Assembly (NCBI RefSeq): GCF_000426825.1 | Contig: NZ_AUGC01000005.1 | Coordinates: 124,001 to 188,000, forward strand | DNA from: Thermonema rossianum DSM 10300 | Lineage (GTDB): Bacteria; Bacteroidota; Bacteroidia; Cytophagales; Thermonemataceae | DNA: 64,000 nt | Reading direction: 5' to 3' | Part shown: piece after piece, positions 61,913 to 64,000 of the stretch | Layout: every line of letters starts with the position of its first letter | Position numbering within the stretch: position 1 is the stretch's first letter | Program-made: the position numbers and the translations under genes | Notes under the pieces: generated by a model | What the model was told of the DNA's origin: nothing | The model's input: the letters and a program-made list of their open reading frames with translations, nothing else | The model's database searches: none

Positions 61913-63271
61913 ATGTTAAGTAGGAAAAAAGAAATCCTTCTCGCCGCCTTTATGGTTGTTGTATTTAACTTTTATTTGGCGGCTCAAATGCAAGATATTT
62001 TTGTGATTAATTATTCGGACACAAATGCAGTAAAAGCAAAGTTTGGAGTGCTTTTATTTCCTGACGATACACTTCTGCACGGAAAGTACTACACTTATTT
62101 CAAGAGTGGCAGAAAAGCTGTAGAAGGTGTATATGAAAAAGGATTACGGGTCGGGGTGTTTTATCAATACTACGATAGTACCGGCTCCCCTATCGAAGCC
62201 ATTGCCCACTACAATCAAGCCGGCAAGCTGGATGGTGACTATATTGTTTTTTACCCAAATGGCGACACACTTCAATACACCCTATACCGGAACGATATCA
62301 TGTTACTTTCCAAGTCTTTTTATCAAGGCAATATATTGCGCAATGTCAGCCGCTTCAAAAATGGAAAGCTACATGGCGAAGTGCTTGAATATTATCCTAC
62401 AGGTATATTGAAGAGCAAGATTTACTATGAAGAAGGCAAGCAACATGGAAAAGCCTACCTTTACTACCCGTCAGGGGCACTAAAAGCCGAAGAAGACTAT
62501 GTCAATAGTTTTCAAGACGGATGGATTCGCACCTATTTTGACACAAACGGCACCACTAAAGGCGCACCGGCAATAGAAATGCAAGTAAAAAGAGGGGTGC
62601 GAGATGGAATCTTTAAAAGATATGATCCGCAAGGGCACCTTTTAGAAGAAGGTTTTTTCAGACAAAACCTCCCTCATGGCGAATACAAAGAGTATTATCC
62701 AAGCGGGCAAATACGTCGCAAAATAGTTTATGATTTAGGAACACGCATAGGGCAAGCACTTCATTACCACGAAAACGGGCAAGTTGCCAAAGTGATCGAT
62801 TATAAAGACCGGGAAATACAACAATCCATTGTGGAGTTCGACACATCCGGAAATAAACTTCGCGAGTATCAACTCTACAAACACAAACCACATGGAAAAT
62901 GGATAGAGTATTATCCCGGCGGTGCGATAAAAGAGAAAAGACAGTATAAGGACGGGCTATTGGACGGCTGGGTGAAAACCTATGATGAACAAGGTCATTT
63001 GCAAAAAGAAGAGCCTTACAAGGCAGGGCGAATGGAAGGTGAAGCTATTTACTACTACCCCAACGGTAAGGTTCATAAAAAGGTGACATACAAATATGGA
63101 CGCAAACACGGTACGTACGTAGAGTACACAGCCGAAAGCACGGAAAAACAAAGAGGGCAATTTGCCAACGACCTGCCCCATGGCGAATGGATAATAACAT
63201 CGGAAAACGGGAAAAAAAGAGTACTTTACCAACATGGTGTAATTATGAAAGAAGAGCCTCTGCAACCTTGA
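61913..63271 (+). CDS. Secreted MORN-like (YwqK-type) repeat protein
   Basis: 452 aa from MLSRKKEILL at 61913; reading frames extend upstream to 61685, overlapping the regulator, but the signal peptide fixes this start. After the signal peptide (cleavage near LAAQ) come more than a dozen MORN_2/YwqK repeats of about 23 residues with a 'G.....y.p.G.l......y..g..hG' core, e.g. 'GKLHGEVLEYYPTGILKSK' and 'GKQHGKAYLYYPSGALKAE'. Such proteins are often labelled antitoxins, but this one is exported and has no toxin partner. Probably an envelope scaffold; co-transcribed with the XRE gene. Confidence 0.87.
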   Translation: MLSRKKEILLAAFMVVVFNFYLAAQMQDIFVINYSDTNAVKAKFGVLLFPDDTLLHGKYYTYFKSGRKAVEGVYEKGLRVGVFYQYYDSTGSPIEAIAHYNQAGKLDGDYIVFYPNGDTLQYTLYRNDIMLLSKSFYQGNILRNVSRFKNGKLHGEVLEYYPTGILKSKIYYEEGKQHGKAYLYYPSGALKAEEDYVNSFQDGWIRTYFDTNGTTKGAPAIEMQVKRGVRDGIFKRYDPQGHLLEEGFFRQNLPHGEYKEYYPSGQIRRKIVYDLGTRIGQALHYHENGQVAKVIDYKDREIQQSIVEFDTSGNKLREYQLYKHKPHGKWIEYYPGGAIKEKRQYKDGLLDGWVKTYDEQGHLQKEEPYKAGRMEGEAIYYYPNGKVHKKVTYKYGRKHGTYVEYTAESTEKQRGQFANDLPHGEWIITSENGKKRVLYQHGVIMKEEPLQP

Positions 63272-63339
63272 TAAAATCCATTGTATGACAACTAAAATTC
63301 GTAACTTGCTTGCCCAAATCAAACCCGGTTTCTACGTTT

Positions 63340-64000
63340 ATGTTAGCAGCTATTCAATACACTGATTTTGACTTTCCCGGATTAAAAAACAAGCAACGCG
63401 GCAAAGTAAGGGATCTGTACTTTCTTAAAGATCGCCTCATTATGGTCGCCACTGACCGCATCTCAGCCTTTGATGTTATTTTGCCACGTGCTATCCCCTA
63501 CAAAGGGCAAATATTGAATCAAATTGCACTGCATTTTTTAGAACACACCACCGATATTGTACCAAACTGGGTAATGGCATCGCCGGACCCCAACGTGACT
63601 ATAGGGAAGATATGCAAGCCCATTCCGGTGGAAATAGTAGTACGGGCTTACCTTGCAGGGCATGCATGGCGCCAATACAAAGCCGGGCACCGTACATTGT
63701 GCGGCGTAGCTCTGCCGGATGGACTTAAAGAAAACGATCGCCTCCCTACCCCTATCATCACCCCAACTACCAAAGCACAGAGCGGGCACGATGAAGATAT
63801 TAGCAAAGAGGAAATCATTCAGCGGGGCATAGTTTCTGCCGAACTCTACGAACAAATAGAGCAGACAGCCCTTCGGTTGTTTGAACGGGGCACTCAAATG
63901 GCCAAAGAGCGAAATTTGATTTTGGTAGATACGAAATATGAGTTTGGCTTGTATGAGAACGAGCTCCATCTTATAGATGAGGTTCATACGCCGGACTCTT
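63340..64000 (+). CDS. purC: Phosphoribosylaminoimidazole-succinocarboxamide (SAICAR) synthase, 5' part
   Basis: 220 aa visible; the gene runs off the right edge. Purine synthesis: CAIR plus aspartate plus ATP gives SAICAR. Motifs: '[41 protein letters not shown]', '[17 protein letters not shown]', '[15 protein letters not shown]' and '[13 protein letters not shown]...[10 protein letters not shown]'. The start is the ATG at 63340, following 68 bp of AT-rich spacer. This is the long (about 300 aa) class. Confidence 0.96.
   Translation, partial: MLAAIQYTDFDFPGLKNKQRGKVRDLYFLKDRLIMVATDRISAFDVILPRAIPYKGQILNQIALHFLEHTTDIVPNWVMASPDPNVTIGKICKPIPVEIVVRAYLAGHAWRQYKAGHRTLCGVALPDGLKENDRLPTPIITPTTKAQSGHDEDISKEEIIQRGIVSAELYEQIEQTALRLFERGTQMAKERNLILVDTKYEFGLYENELHLIDEVHTPDS

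Noticed and set aside
61480-63271. Toxin-antitoxin pair (XRE regulator plus YwqK 'antitoxin')
   Set aside because: The YwqK-type protein has a signal peptide and many MORN-like repeats, and no toxin gene is adjacent. The label comes from family naming only.

Overview
The window is an ordinary chromosomal stretch of a Bacteroidota bacterium, most like the Cytophagales/Cytophagia side of the phylum. The reasons are a gliding-motility-type (CHU_C) C-terminal sorting domain on a giant surface protein, head-GIN/DUF2807 proteins, a fused ccoN-ccoO oxidase gene, Bat-type VWA/TPR genes, promoters of the TTTG / TAnnTTTG type, and the near absence of Shine-Dalgarno sequences. Base composition is roughly even and similar throughout. 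I see no prophage, insertion sequence, CRISPR array or rRNA.

Layout. 1-9 kb: tail of a protein with a possible PAS-like end, a DUF4197 lipoprotein, two tandem DUF2807 paralogues (one with an exact internal duplication), a membrane-anchored NUC-type nuclease, a winged-helix regulator, YqgE, and a 1093-aa secreted SBBP/PKD/CHU_C protein. 9-19 kb: lipoprotein-ppk1-clpP, an amino acid dehydrogenase, NUDIX, SDR, threonine synthase and lipA, then a candidate structured RNA. 19-28 kb: a lipoprotein plus a kinase-less propeller sensor, divergent from a TonB-dependent receptor; an RtcB paralogue; an HDAC-like hydrolase. 28-35 kb: a cbb3 oxidase locus (ccoNO-Q-P, then ccoG-H and a TauE/SafE-like gene). 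35-48 kb: exchanger, aminotransferase, pdxH, DUF349 protein, MscS, gyrA, thiolase, Bat genes. 48.6-49 kb: tRNA-Ser, -Pro and -Arg from one promoter. 49-57.7 kb: gltA, DUF3307/SatD, mnmE and a five-gene metal-uptake operon led by a DtxR/MntR-type regulator. 57.8-64 kb: dapD, OmpA, hydroxyacyl-CoA dehydrogenase, a Cro/C1 regulator, a MORN-like repeat protein and the start of purC.

The most notable material is of two kinds. First, a metal-homeostasis module: the uptake operon encodes a free DtxR/MntR-type regulator and a permease carrying its own C-terminal DtxR-like domain with the metal ligands retained. TTTAG/CTAAA inverted repeats overlap the operon promoter. A related palindrome exactly fills the 17-bp spacer of the TonB receptor promoter 35 kb away, which suggests one regulon. 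Second, the segment downstream of lipA (19185-19303) folds into consecutive hairpins whose loops repeat RCCAARCG and ends in a strong terminator; I do not recognise it as a known RNA family.

Most other genes are housekeeping or common Bacteroidota families. Functions come from motif recognition by eye, without database searches.
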